Assembly (NCBI GenBank): GCA_032718475.1
Contig: JAUCBJ010006586.1
Coordinates: 1-21,689 of the forward strand
From: Nemertoderma westbladi
Taxonomy: Eukaryota; Xenacoelomorpha; Nemertodermatida; Nemertodermatidae
Direction: 5' to 3'
Length of the DNA stretch: 21,689 nucleotides
The notes under the pieces were generated by a model, which saw nothing but the letters and a program-made list of their open reading frames with translations, did no database searches and had not been told where the DNA came from. This document shows, piece after piece, positions 1-8,687 of this stretch. Position 1 is the first letter of the stretch. The number at the start of each line of letters is the position of its first letter. The position numbers and the translations under genes are program-made.

Positions 1-2
1 CG

Positions 3-269
3 CGCGAGTTGGACTATAGAAAATTCGCTGCTCGATATACGCAGCGTAATGGTACGTATATGGTCTTCTTAACTACTGGTCATCCTATCGATTTACACAA
101 TACGGACTATGTCGACTATATGGATCCTGCCCAGCGGAGTCGGAACCATAAACTGAAATTCGAATGCGAAAATTCTATTCGAAATCAACTCGAAAGAAAA
201 GACACTAAAGAAACAAATGGACGCGGTAACTCCAACGTATATTTGGAATTCTTGATAGAAGCATTGTAA
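3..269 (+). pseudogene. Partial unrecognised ORF in the 3' internal region of element A
   Basis: An open frame runs from the window edge to a TAA at 267-269, so the start lies outside the window. The visible product is about 88 residues and is rich in charged and Tyr/Asn residues, with no domain I can name. The inverted copy (minus strand, about 20590 to 20340) carries the same frame but has a 2-bp deletion near the middle, which breaks it. The final 27 or so residues are again recognisable there. Lying between the out-of-window pol and the 3' LTR, it could be the end of pol or part of an env-like third ORF. I cannot tell which, and I call it a pseudogene because the whole 1.1-kb stretch switches frame repeatedly. 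Confidence 0.4.
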
Positions 270-487
270 CAACAAATAAATATCACCCGCGTTTACCCTA
301 CCAGACGTGCGTCTTTGGTATTATTACGATAAACGCCCTAGACCCAAATAATAAACGGAAAGACATAAACATCCATGTAAACCGAAACTTGTTGACGTAT
401 CACCTATGCTCACTCGGCTCGAACGATCCTGGAGTAAACCTACGATCAGAGTCCCGGAATACTCGGTCAAACCTCCTCATTCCTTAG
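230..487 (+). pseudogene. Unrecognised ORF fragment b, overlapping the previous one in another frame
   Basis: This is an 85-residue open frame between two stops, partly overlapping the preceding frame. The same frame is open in the inverted copy at 20092-20397, where it is 16 codons longer. The length difference is a 48-nt indel that keeps the frame, and several of the other differences I could read are third-position changes. That pattern hints that this frame was once translated. There is no ATG at a sensible place, no recognised domain and no signal peptide. A further open stretch in a third frame follows (406-570). The simplest reading is a once-continuous 3' ORF damaged by frameshifts. 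Confidence 0.4.
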
Positions 488-570
488 TTGGACCTCAGAC
501 CTGCGATCCTGGTGGTGTCGCGGATCCTCGCGGACTGTATTCACTGTTCAAAGATCTAGTGCTACCCTAA
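406..570 (+). pseudogene. Unrecognised ORF fragment c
   Basis: This short frame runs from ATG at 406 to TAA at 568-570, giving 54 residues. It is rich in Pro, Ser and Arg and ends in a Leu-rich C-terminus. The matching frame in the inverted copy (minus strand, 20009-20191) is nearly identical, with one C/T difference that I could see. Near-identity of two copies in a transposon shows recent common origin, not selection. No family is recognised. It probably belongs to the same decayed third ORF as its neighbours. Confidence 0.35.
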
Positions 571-816
571 CAATTAATCGGTAACACTCCGACAGTGATT
601 TCTAGCTAGCCGCCCATCTTACCTAGCTGGATTATGACGCAGACACCTAATATCATTATCCAACCGTATGGTCGTCCCGTTTAACGCGATACAACCCTTC
701 ATCAAAGTGAAGGAGAGCGTTGTACGAAACGAGTTAAACGCTATTCTATAAAGATTAAAAAGAAACCTGCGTTTGTTCAGATAAACGTAAGTTACAACAG
801 TAAGTCCAATCGATAA

Positions 817-1128
817 ACAAATTGGCCTTATCTCAGTTCGATTGGGAAACCTCGAATCTCAAAGAAGATATCAAGCTTAGAAAACCCTATTCTCTGCGAG
901 AGTTTTGGACGAACATATCCCATGACAAGCGGAGGAAAATCAGCTCGAGGAGAAGCATATCGAAATGGACGAGACACCGACCGTAAACCCAAACCTTTTA
1001 ATGCAATCATATTGCACCCTTCACCCAGGAGTTATGGCCCTCCTAGTAAAGTGGCTCCCCACAAAGAGAAAAAGACTCTTGCTAGCCTCAAAAAACTGCG
1101 TAAACGCCGTCTGCGTAAGAAAGACTAA
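817..1128 (+). CDS. Basic-tailed ORF d (unrecognised) just upstream of the 3' LTR
   Basis: An open frame of 103 codons runs from after a TAA at 814-816 to a stop at 1126-1128; an internal ATG lies at 922. The last 20 residues are dominated by Lys and Arg (KKLRKRRLRKKD at the very end), a tail type that could bind nucleic acid or act as a nuclear-import signal. The inverted copy (minus strand, 19449-19760) has exactly the same length with no indel. However, most of the differences in its second half change the amino acid, so I see no sign of selection since the copies split. Upstream in the same frame there is another Lys/Arg-rich stretch separated by a stop. It sits about 80 bp before the LTR, where env or an accessory ORF would end. 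No homolog is recognised. Confidence 0.4.
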   Translation, partial: TNWPYLSSIGKPRISKKISSLENPILCESFGRTYPMTSGGKSARGEAYRNGRDTDRKPKPFNAIILHPSPRSYGPPSKVAPHKEKKTLASLKKLRKRRLRKKD

Positions 1129-1198
1129 CTGTTTAGAGTATCTTTATGTTTTAGAAACTGTGATTTTTATATTTTATAGACTGAAAATCCCATTTTCT

Positions 1199-1206
1199 GG
1201 GAGCGG
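1199..1206 (+). promoter_or_regulatory. Candidate polypurine tract before the 3' LTR
   Basis: GGGAGCGG lies immediately before the LTR start TGTAAAAGC and is identical in the inverted copy (plus-strand complement at 19371-19378). In LTR retrotransposons a purine-rich run here primes plus-strand DNA synthesis. It is short and interrupted by one C, so the call rests mainly on its position. Confidence 0.45.
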
Positions 1207-1495
1207 TGTAAAAGCTTTTACTGAATTGTCCGGTTATTTTTCCTTATTTTTCCCGTAAAGTACTCTGTAGTTGGTTTACCAGGCATAAAAAGGCCGTGTC
1301 CTTGCTGTACTGGTGTTTTAGCGGACATAAGATCTATTTCTTCTGTATTTGTACTTTAGAGGACATAATCCGTAATTCCGTGACGTAAAAGCTCGATACT
1401 CTTGAAAACAGTGTCGCTACCATGACGACGGCTAGCAGCTGATATTGCCACGTCGACGTTTCTTTGTTTCTCTGTTCTCTCGTTGTTCATGTTGA

Positions 1496-1555
1496 CCAAT
1501 CAGAGCGTTTGTGATCTCTGTGTTGGAGGTATATACAGAAACTCAGTAGTTCAGT
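1496..1555 (+). promoter_or_regulatory. LTR core promoter: CCAAT box, TATA box, TCAGT initiator-like site
   Basis: The site contains CCAAT at 1496-1500 (in GACCAATCAG), TATATA at 1530-1535, and TCAGT at 1543-1547 and 1551-1555. TCAGT is the arthropod-type initiator motif. The spacing from the TATA start to the initiator A at 1553 is 23 bp, shorter than the usual 30 or so. Transcription starting here would define R as beginning near 1553, with the AATAAA at 2255 ending it. The TATA box is missing from the matching place in the inverted copy. Confidence 0.5.
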
Positions 1556-2152
1556 GTTATGTTTTTGTCCAGAGCCTAAGAACCGGCTTTGGCACCTCCG
1601 TGTTTTAGTTTTTAGTCTTACACTAGTAGGTTTAATTATAAAGGGCATATATCCTTTAACGCACCTACCTGACTCATGGAATCACTGCATACTGATGACT
1701 GATGTCTGTATACTGCAGTACTGCATACACTGCATACTGTGTAACATTGTGCATACCTTTATATTGTTATACTGCTATTTACCGTCAGTTCTTCATAATA
1801 TGGTTGATGAATAATTATATTTGGAATAACGATAAACAACCCCGAAACCCAATATTCTTGATATACCGAAGGTAAGAGAGAAGGGTTACAGATAAACGAT
1901 TGTGACTTATGTTAAAGTGGTTTGAAGTGAATCTAATGTTATTTGATAGACCCTACATGATTCAGTCTGTGTTCCTTTTATATGTGACTAAAATCAGTGA
2001 AGATTGGCAGATTAGTGTGCAGTATTGTGCAGCATTGTGTATGAGTGAGTCTGTTAAAGAAGCAATTCCTAAAGAATGCGCCATATATGTGAATTATAAT
2101 TAAGCCATATCGTTGTGAGTAGTTTAAGTCATAACTCTGTTTATATAGATAA

Positions 2153-2183
2153 AGCGCCACGTCCTAAAGGAACTGTTAATATT
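2153..2183 (+). repeat. 31-bp block identical in all three LTRs
   Basis: The block AGCGCCACGTCCTAAAGGAA plus the following 11 bases is identical here, at 13251-13281 (+) and at 18387-18417 (-). The surrounding LTR sequence of the middle copy is otherwise only loosely similar. It lies in the transcribed R region about 70-90 bases before the AATAAA in each copy, so an RNA-level role is possible but not shown. Confidence 0.6.
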
Positions 2184-2254
2184 CCCGAAGGTGAATAATA
2201 TTGTCAGAGATTATATAATACTGTCAGTCGAATAATACATTAGGCTTACATAGC

Positions 2255-2260
2255 AATAAA
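2255..2260 (+). terminator. LTR polyadenylation signal AATAAA
   Basis: AATAAA follows the R region, and the same signal is found at the equivalent place in the middle LTR (13372-13377) and the inverted LTR (complement at 18310-18315). In an LTR element this would define the R/U5 boundary shortly downstream. Confidence 0.55.
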
Positions 2261-2435
2261 ATTAAACCGTCGAACCCAATCTCCCGGGAATATCCAGCGG
2301 GTGAATGGTCGCGCACGGATTGGTTTCGACTAGTGTAGTGAATCAAATACTTGTCATAGACTAAAAACCGATTTAATATCTAGAAGACATCTTAATTTGG
2401 TGGGTTAAACTGCCAAAGGTCTGAAAGCGCGAACA

Positions 2436-3010
2436 GGCTACCGCCTACCGTTTCATTTCTAATTTGTAGGCCTGCCATTAACCCCTTCCTGGCTCTGGCT
2501 GGTGCGTAGGCCTACTGCAAAGCTCCCATTCAGTCCCTTACGCTTACATGATAGGCCTACGCTACTATAACGGTTTTATGGGTGCACTACAGTTCCAGGT
2601 CTAATCTGGCTATCTACAGTAGTAATATGTATTACATTAGGCCTACAGCGCACTTAAATGGTAATTTTACATCAACCTAAAATAATATTGAACATTGGCT
2701 GGAGGTAATAATACAGCAAGTAGGAGCCACGCTGTACTAGGGCATAGCTAAGGCTACAATACAAACAAATGGTACAAACAAATTTGTTATTGTCGTGCCT
2801 GCTACTCTTCTGTTTTACTACAGTATTAGGCATTATATGTTGGCCTCTATTTGTTTTTTTACTCCATTTAGGGGTGTTCGTACATTGGCAGTAGCAGAGC
2901 AATGTTTTGCGCCAATTTTTTTCATGCTGGGGCCAATTTTGAGAAAGGGAAAGGAAAAACTTTGTTAAAACTTTGTGTTACGTTACGTATCGCAATATTG
3001 GAATGCTGGA
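2436..3010. other. Non-coding flank between element A and the LINE
   Basis: No gene is seen. The stretch carries four copies or near-copies of the palindrome TAGGCCTA (around 2468, 2505, 2552 and 2638). The minus-strand open frame at 2672-2902 has no recognisable features and is AT-biased, so I treat it as chance. Confidence 0.5.
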
Positions 3011-3028
3011 ATGGCGTATTAACAAGGC
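3011..3028. repeat. Left target-site duplication of the LINE
   Basis: ATGGCGTATTAACAAGGC here pairs with ATGGCGTATTAATAAAGC at 4931-4948. The first 12 bases are identical, and over 18 bases there are two mismatches. The two copies bracket the LINE exactly, as target-primed reverse transcription would leave them. Confidence 0.8.
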
Positions 3029-4887
3029 TGCAAGAATGCAGTTAAAGCTGCATCTAGGTCCCTGAACAGGCAGTACTCTGTTAATCTACAGGAGCTAATA
3101 AACCAACAGGTTGATGCCATCAATGATGCTGATGACAGCAGACAATCATCCCAGGCATGGAAATCGATCAATCTGCTTACTGGGCGGAAAAGCCAACCAA
3201 CCACCAAGGTTAAGGCTGAATTACCAGCCGATCGCCTCAATGGTTGGAAAGCCCACTTTGAAAAGCTCCTCAATAATGACAGGGTATTGCCTGATAACTT
3301 TATAGAAGTAAAAGTGTCTGAGTCTGTACTCCCAGATATTCCCATTGGCGATATCTCCTTTGCAGAAGTGAAGGCTGCTGCAAAGAGCATTAAGACCAAT
3401 CGTGCCAGTGGAGTAGATGGTGTTCCCCCTGAGGTCTTTAAAATACCTGAGTGTTTAAAGCTCATCTATCCCATCATAGTAGACATGTACAGTACAACAA
3501 GAGTCCCACAAGAAATGAAAACAAATAAGTTGGTGCCAGTTCCCAAGAAGGGCAACCTAACACTCTGTGGTTCTTTTCGGGGAATCTCATTGATCTCGAT
3601 TGCTGCAAAACTATACAATAGAATTCTATTAAATCGCATCAGGGATCCCATTGAGAGACTGCTACGTGGAAATCAGAATGGGTTCCGTAAAGGTCGTGGG
3701 ACCATGGAGCCCATTTTGGCACTTAGAAGGATAATTGAAGAGTTATCAAAAAAGAAAGACAGGCATCTGGCTGTTATCTTTGTTGACTTCTTCAAGGCCT
3801 TTGATTCAGTCTCTCGCTCACGTATGTTCAGCATACTTTCATTATATGGGATTCCTGATGAAATTATTGCAGCAATCAGATCAGTATACGATGGTTCGAC
3901 AACATTTGTGTCTACTGTTGACGGTGACACAGAACCATTTGAAGTGTTATGGGGCGTCCTCCAAGGAGACACACTTGCACCATTCTTGTTCATTATTGTG
4001 GTTGACTATGTTCTACGCATGTCCTTAGATCATCATAATGATGATGGGGTGATGATAACTCCACCTACTGGCTCCAGAAGTCGAGGAAATCCTGCCAAGT
4101 ACCTAACTGATCTAGACTTTGCTGATGACTTAGGAGTACTCTCAGAATCATTAGAGGGAGCCCAGCGGCTCCTCAGCTCATTAGAACATGCTGCTTCTAG
4201 TGTTGGTCTTTTTATTAACTCCAGAAAGACCAAAATTCTGACAGTTAACTTTGAAAGTCCTCAGCAAGTCTCTGATCGGATGAGCATAAGCTCAAAGGAT
4301 GGTATGCTTGAGCATGTGGACGACTTCTGTTACCTGGGATCATGGATCCGGAAGTCAGTACGTAAGGGAAAGGCAAGGGCAGCCTTGAATAGGCTTTCCA
4401 GGATTTGGAAGTCACCTAGAATTAATCGGAAACTTAAGGTCCGATTATTTAGAGCAGCAGTAGTTCCAGTACTCCTCTACGGGAGTCCATGCTGGGCTCT
4501 AACTGCTGAGGACACCAAATCTCTGGATGGCACATTCACAAGAATGCTACGCCGGGTACATTGTGTCAAGTACAATGCACACATCTCCAACCAGACACTA
4601 TATAACATTGGAGGTGTCTCATTGGTTCCCCCAAGCTTGACACTAGAACAAAATCGCCTCCGCTTTGCAGGACATTGCTTTCGCCGTGAGGAGCAGCCAG
4701 TGCATAATCTTGTACTTTGGGAGCCTCATGGAGTGAATAAGCATGGTGGACAGCCCATGACTTTCTTGAGACGCATCTTAAAGGACACTGGCCTTAAAGA
4801 TGCCGATGATCTAGCCTAGCAAATGTCATGGGTGATAGGGAGTTGTGGCGGTGCAATTTTGTTGACAAGCCGGCACAGCATTTTTAA
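3023..4887 (+). pseudogene. LINE reverse transcriptase ORF, 5'-truncated and frameshifted near its end
   Basis: A continuous frame runs from 3023 to a TAG at 4817-4819 (598 codons). The reverse transcriptase fingers and palm are clear. Counting from the TTG at 3287 as residue 1, the motif FVDFFKAFDS at about 165-174 carries the first catalytic Asp, GVLQGD at about 223-228 is the next conserved block, and FADD at 278-281 is the catalytic box. These are followed by the thumb-like region and a Cys/His-poor C-terminal region typical of LINEs. Shifting one base after codon 598 restores a family-like tail (GDRELWR motif) that ends at 4885-4887, so the stop at 4817 is due to a frameshift. The endonuclease is absent. 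The copy can encode most of a polymerase domain but no complete enzyme, and it has no promoter of its own. Confidence 0.9.
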
Positions 4888-4917
4888 AAATGCAGCTGCA
4901 ATGCAGCATGCCGATCC

Positions 4918-4930
4918 TAGTAGTAGTAGT
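4918..4930 (+). repeat. (TAG)n tail of the LINE
   Basis: Four TAG units plus a T directly precede the right target-site duplication. Such simple tandem 3' tails replace poly(A) in several LINE clades and mark the 3' end of the insertion. Confidence 0.8.
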
Positions 4931-4948
4931 ATGGCGTATTAATAAAGC
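4931..4948. repeat. Right target-site duplication of the LINE
   Basis: It matches 3011-3028 with two mismatches (T/C and A/G) over 18 bases and identically over the first 12. The two differences suggest that the insertion is not brand new. Confidence 0.8.
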
Positions 4949-4998
4949 CCGTACAGGGCGTATTTGTTGGAGGCCTATTAATTATATCTATAAATAAT

Positions 4999-5020
4999 CC
5001 CCCCCCCCCCCCCCCACCCG
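4999..5020. repeat. Poly-C tract
   Basis: Seventeen C in a row are followed by A and CCC. It is a simple repeat 70 bases from the LINE end, and its length is unreliable in assemblies. Confidence 0.9.
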
Positions 5021-7140
5021 CCTCATAACTACTGTGCAGTGTGCTGTGCACTGTACTAAAGGCCGGACCTCCAGTGGAATTGTATGCTCTAAATACTTGA
5101 ACATTTACATGACATGCAGTCACATGTATACATGTACGCAGTAGTAAGGGGCTTTACAGGACCAACTAAGTTTGGTAGGTTAGGTTTAGTATTTTGGTTA
5201 GGGTTAGTTGCATTGTCATTCATCTTTAAGTTCAAATTATATGTAGCAATCTCACTGACAAGTTTATAACTATCACTGATTTAGTCGGAATAATGTAATA
5301 ATTACCGATTTAATGTGTTTATAAATGATAAAATCGCACCTGTCCCGCACTTTACAGTGAAATGTCCCACACTTTATATGACTTTGCTGCACTTAAACTA
5401 CTCCCCTGTTTCATTGATGTTACCTACCAGCTTACTAAAGGCTAATTTATTTTCCCTACATATCTAGGAACATCATGGAAACAAAAGTTTTCCCATTAAC
5501 TGTACCCAATTCGCTGAACTTTAGCAATGAATTTGACAGCTGTAGACTGCTGTAGGTTTTCCAAACTGTTTTTTTTTACTGAACCGATAATTGGTATTTA
5601 TAAGAAACACAAGCATTATAATATTATAGTTCATTTTCTTGATGTACAGTACTAAAGTATGCACAAAAAGTCGTACGAATGTCCCGCACTTTACATGGAA
5701 TGAGCCTATTATTCTGAAGAAATATGAATATAATACCATTGTACGACTGTGCAGTAATATTTAGTCTGAGACTATATAATATATAAAGAACCATTATTTA
5801 CATGTAGCATACAGTACAGCTTTCTAGTTGAAGTTATATAATTAATTGACGTGATGGTAGAGCTTCAAAGCACCGCAGTCTGCAACACCCGCTGTATATA
5901 AAGTTAATATAGTCAGTCACCATTCTAATATATTCAGTTGCTAAACGAATTTATTGAAATAGGAAACTGTGATAAAAACATAAAGCGAGAGAAAGTAAAT
6001 TACTCACGGTGAACTTGATTGTATTTACTGCTGCAGTAGGGTAAGGGTTGAAGCATTGAAAAGTCAGTTAATCGGAGAACCAAGGTCAGTATGTGACATG
6101 GTAGGCCTAAATAAATCTAGTTACAGAAGGGAAGCCTGAGCCACTGGAAGGATTGAATTTAATAGGCGGGATTGACAACTAAGTATATCGATTGCTCCTT
6201 CCAATATTGGGAAGGACAAGAAACATGCTGACCGGAAGGAAATTACTGACATTGACAAAAGTAAATCCAGCAGTCTTGTGACAAAGGCAACATATATTAG
6301 GAAAGGCGACGGGGGATACTATCTAATCTTAGTGGCTAAATCTTTAAAACAACCCCCACATCAATGAGTGTCGCAGAAGAAAACAACGTTAACTTTATAT
6401 TATTCATTAAAACTAAAATAGCGAGTGGCTGGTAATTAGATCAGGTGTTCTACTGTCATATTGCCAGATATACCTAATTTCCGTTATGATGTGATTGATA
6501 TTTCAGGGATTTCGGATGACGAATTGTCATTTTAGTATAATAGAGATAGATATTATGCTCGATACTTTTGCGTTGCTCTGTTTATTACATGAATTTGTAT
6601 AGGTAAGGTAAAGGTAGGTACAGCCAGAATAACCTGGCTGGCGAAAACCTTGTTGTTTACAGGATAGCATATATGTGCAGTTATAATTTATTGTGGTAAA
6701 TTGTTTGCAGTTTGGGTTTCTATTTTGATAGGAGGCTGGGCTGGTTCCTCACTTAATAATATAGAATAGAACAATCTTTGTACCTACCTATCCTATATAA
6801 TCATACAGTAAATCTCCTACCTCATAATGAATCAACTTTCTTGTTATTGTTTAATCAGGGGTTTCAATTTGCAATGTTTTTGTGGAATATAAAATATTAA
6901 TTAGCACAATCAACGTTAAACAGGAAGTATTCAAATCAAAGTTAGTCATGCGCACCAAAAAATATTCAACACTAATTTTAATTGTTTAGAAAAACCCTTA
7001 ACCACCATTAACCCAAAGGGTTTCCGTACCGTATTCTAAGTATTTATGTATGTAATCGATTTGAATAAAGTATCACTACGTATTTCATTTATTTTATTCT
7101 CGAGTGGGAATATTTCAACGAACGAGGAACAAAGTGAGTG
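5021..7140. other. Non-coding stretch
   Basis: No gene is supported. It holds a telomere-like GGTTAGG-rich patch around 5175-5210 and two copies of a short phrase GTCCCGCACTTTACA (5342 and 5681). A 55-codon open stretch at 6203-6367 is Lys-rich but has no recognisable motif. The rest is AT-rich sequence with scattered TAGGCCTA-like palindromes. Confidence 0.5.
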
Positions 7141-7600
7141 AGTAAAATATGAAACGAGAGCCTAAAATTAAATTATTTAAATTTTAATCTTAAATCTAAT
7201 TATAAAATCTAAATTTATAATCTTTATTTAAATCAGGTATATTTATTTAATATTTTAAAGTTTCGGAGTTTTATTAATTTGAAAACGTATATTATACCGG
7301 TACTGGTGAATGGTAAATTCTCATTCTATTGATTATATATATATATAAAAATAATAAATAAATAATTCTATAAAAAATAAAAATAATAAAAAAATAAATA
7401 TATAAATATAATATAATAATTATATATATAATAATATAATAATAATTATTATAATATAAAATATAAATAATTCTCATTATATTGAAATATATAAATTATT
7501 ATTATTAAATTATATTGAAATGTTATTATTTATTGTCCAGCTAAATGATAATAAAAATAATTTAGAAATTTAAAAAAATTAAAAAAAAAATTTATTAGAC
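7141..7600. repeat. AT-rich low-complexity region
   Basis: The stretch is almost pure A and T, with TA, TAA and AATA runs densest at 7330-7560. Any open frames here, such as the minus-strand one at 7292-7477, are composition artefacts (Ile, Tyr and Asn only). Confidence 0.85.
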
Positions 7601-8346
7601 AAATTTCGCTTGCTCTGGTAATTAAATTGTTACACTGGCTGATATAGTCATATTTGACTAAACTGCTTTAGTAATTACTGTTAGTTTAGAGGTAAAGGGG
7701 GTATCAATACAGGCCTACTACCCTAAAAACGAAATAATGTGATAGAGTTTTATTAGGCACGTCAGATGGACTAGGGAAATCAATAAAACTTACATTAACG
7801 ATACACGACACGAACGAATCAACATCTTACAATAGGTTTGAGGTTTGCACTGGGATTAAACTAAAAACATAACCAGTCAGTAACAACAAAATAATGTAAG
7901 CCAAAATCCGTAATGATTATTAATCACCAACCCTTACGGATATATATATCAGTGGTGTTAAGGGAGAAACCTGCCAAGAACCACATGACAGAGACACCTA
8001 GTGCTCTACTGTAGCACTGTAAAATATCATTTGGGCGGTAATTTAAAACATTTATCTATGACAGAATATTTAATATTGTTTTTTCAATACTACTGTCTGA
8101 CCAAATTAGTTTAAACAAATATGGGAATAATATTGAATGTTTGTTCAAACAGCGCTAATGCAGAACTGTTTTCCATTACCAGCATTTTATAAGAATCACT
8201 CGGGAAGCCCATTCTATGTTGAGCAAAATAATTCTGGCCAGTCCAGTTTCCACCAACCACGGGTAGTGGCTGCACTGTCCTAGATCCTGGGATGGGCGGA
8301 GGGGTATAACAACTCTGTTACCAACACTAGCTAGCCCAGCCGCCTC

Positions 8347-8367
8347 AGCCAGTATTGCTAACTGGCT
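8347..8367. other. Perfect inverted repeat, 7-bp arms
   Basis: AGCCAGT and ACTGGCT are separated by 7 bases. It lies 30 bases before a second hairpin at 8397. No function is assigned. Confidence 0.5.
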
Positions 8368-8396
8368 TATCTAAGGTGTCAATAAACTCGATGTTA

Positions 8397-8417
8397 TGCT
8401 AAGTCTGAGACTTAGCA
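8397..8417. other. Perfect inverted repeat, 9-bp arms
   Basis: TGCTAAGTC and GACTTAGCA are separated by TGA. Such a short palindrome could be chance in 21 kb, but together with the neighbouring hairpin it may mark a small element end. Confidence 0.5.
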
Positions 8418-8592
8418 CCAAGATAAATTTGAAAATATAATGAGAAAAAGAGTAAATCAATCCACCGTTGGCGACGGCATTCAGAGGCGTAGCGAGGGGG
8501 GGGGATGTTCCCCTGGGGGCACTCAACCGGGGGCGCTGAAATGCCAGGCAAATGTCAAGGTATTCTTGTAAAAATAAGACAAATCAGAGAAA

Positions 8593-8687
8593 ATTCAGGG
8601 ATTGTGATACCGTACAGCAGTAGGCCTATTCAGGGATTGTGATACAGTACAGCAGTAGGCCTATTCAGGGATTGTGATACCGTACAG
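8593..8687. repeat. 35-bp tandem repeat, 2.7 copies
   Basis: The units at 8593-8627 and 8628-8662 differ by one base (CCGTAC/CAGTAC), and a 25-bp partial third unit follows at 8663-8687. Each full unit contains TAGGCCT at its end, so the junction creates the TAGGCCTA palindrome. Confidence 0.9.

Larger units (their letters stand above)
1..2435 (+). mobile_element. 3' end of an LTR retrotransposon (element A)
   Basis: This is internal DNA followed by a 3' LTR on the + strand; the rest of the element lies left of the window. From about position 35 to 2435 it matches the minus strand of 18136-20590, with identity around 95% by eye except in the U3 part of the LTR. The LTR boundaries are supported by a third, diverged copy at 12356-13565 that starts and ends at the same bases (TGTAAAAGC at the start, GCGCGAACA at the end). 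Because internal DNA plus a short purine tract precedes this LTR, it is the 3' LTR. The DNA after 2435 differs from what follows the other two copies, as expected for host flank. The superfamily is inferred to be BEL/Pao from the gag next to the related LTR at 12356, not from this copy itself. Confidence 0.8.
1207..2435 (+). repeat. 3' LTR of element A (1229 bp)
   Basis: It starts TGTAAAAGCTTTTAC and ends AAGCGCGAACA, giving the TGT...ACA ends expected of an LTR. Boundaries were set by comparing three copies: 12356-13565 (+) and 18136-19370 (-) begin and end at the same motifs while their outer flanks differ. Inside are a CCAAT box, a TATA box, a TCAGT initiator-like site, an AATAAA polyadenylation signal and a 31-bp block conserved in all copies. 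From about 1615 onwards it is very close to the inverted copy, but from 1207 to about 1615 (U3) the two differ strongly. Small ORFs inside the LTR (1554-1814, 1909-2103) look like chance. Confidence 0.85.
3023..4930 (+). mobile_element. 5'-truncated non-LTR retrotransposon (LINE)
   Basis: The insertion is bounded by a target-site duplication (3011-3028 and 4931-4948) and ends in a (TAG)n tail at 4918-4930, a common kind of LINE 3' end. The reverse transcriptase frame is open from the very first base after the left duplication. The 5' part (ORF1 and the apurinic endonuclease domain) is therefore missing because reverse transcription stopped early, a typical dead-on-arrival copy. The 3' UTR after the frame is only about 40-110 bases. 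The clade (I/Nimb, RTE or CR1-like) cannot be fixed by eye. Confidence 0.9.
7601..8592. other. Non-coding stretch with hairpins and a G-rich patch
   Basis: No gene is seen. It contains two perfect hairpins (8347-8367 and 8397-8417) and a G-rich patch at 8482-8540 beginning CAGAGGCGTAGCGAGG followed by nine G. That start resembles the ends of some DNA transposons in invertebrates, but no matching terminal inverted repeat was found. Confidence 0.45.

Noticed and set aside
3019-3465. 148-aa minus-strand ORF over the LINE
   Set aside because: It is antisense to the clear reverse transcriptase frame.
6203-6367. 55-codon open stretch, Lys-rich, possibly a transposase scrap
   Set aside because: There are no diagnostic residues, and stops lie on both sides; too short to support.
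7292-7477. Minus-strand ORF in the AT-rich region
   Set aside because: The product is almost only Ile, Tyr, Phe and Leu, a composition artefact of TA repeats.
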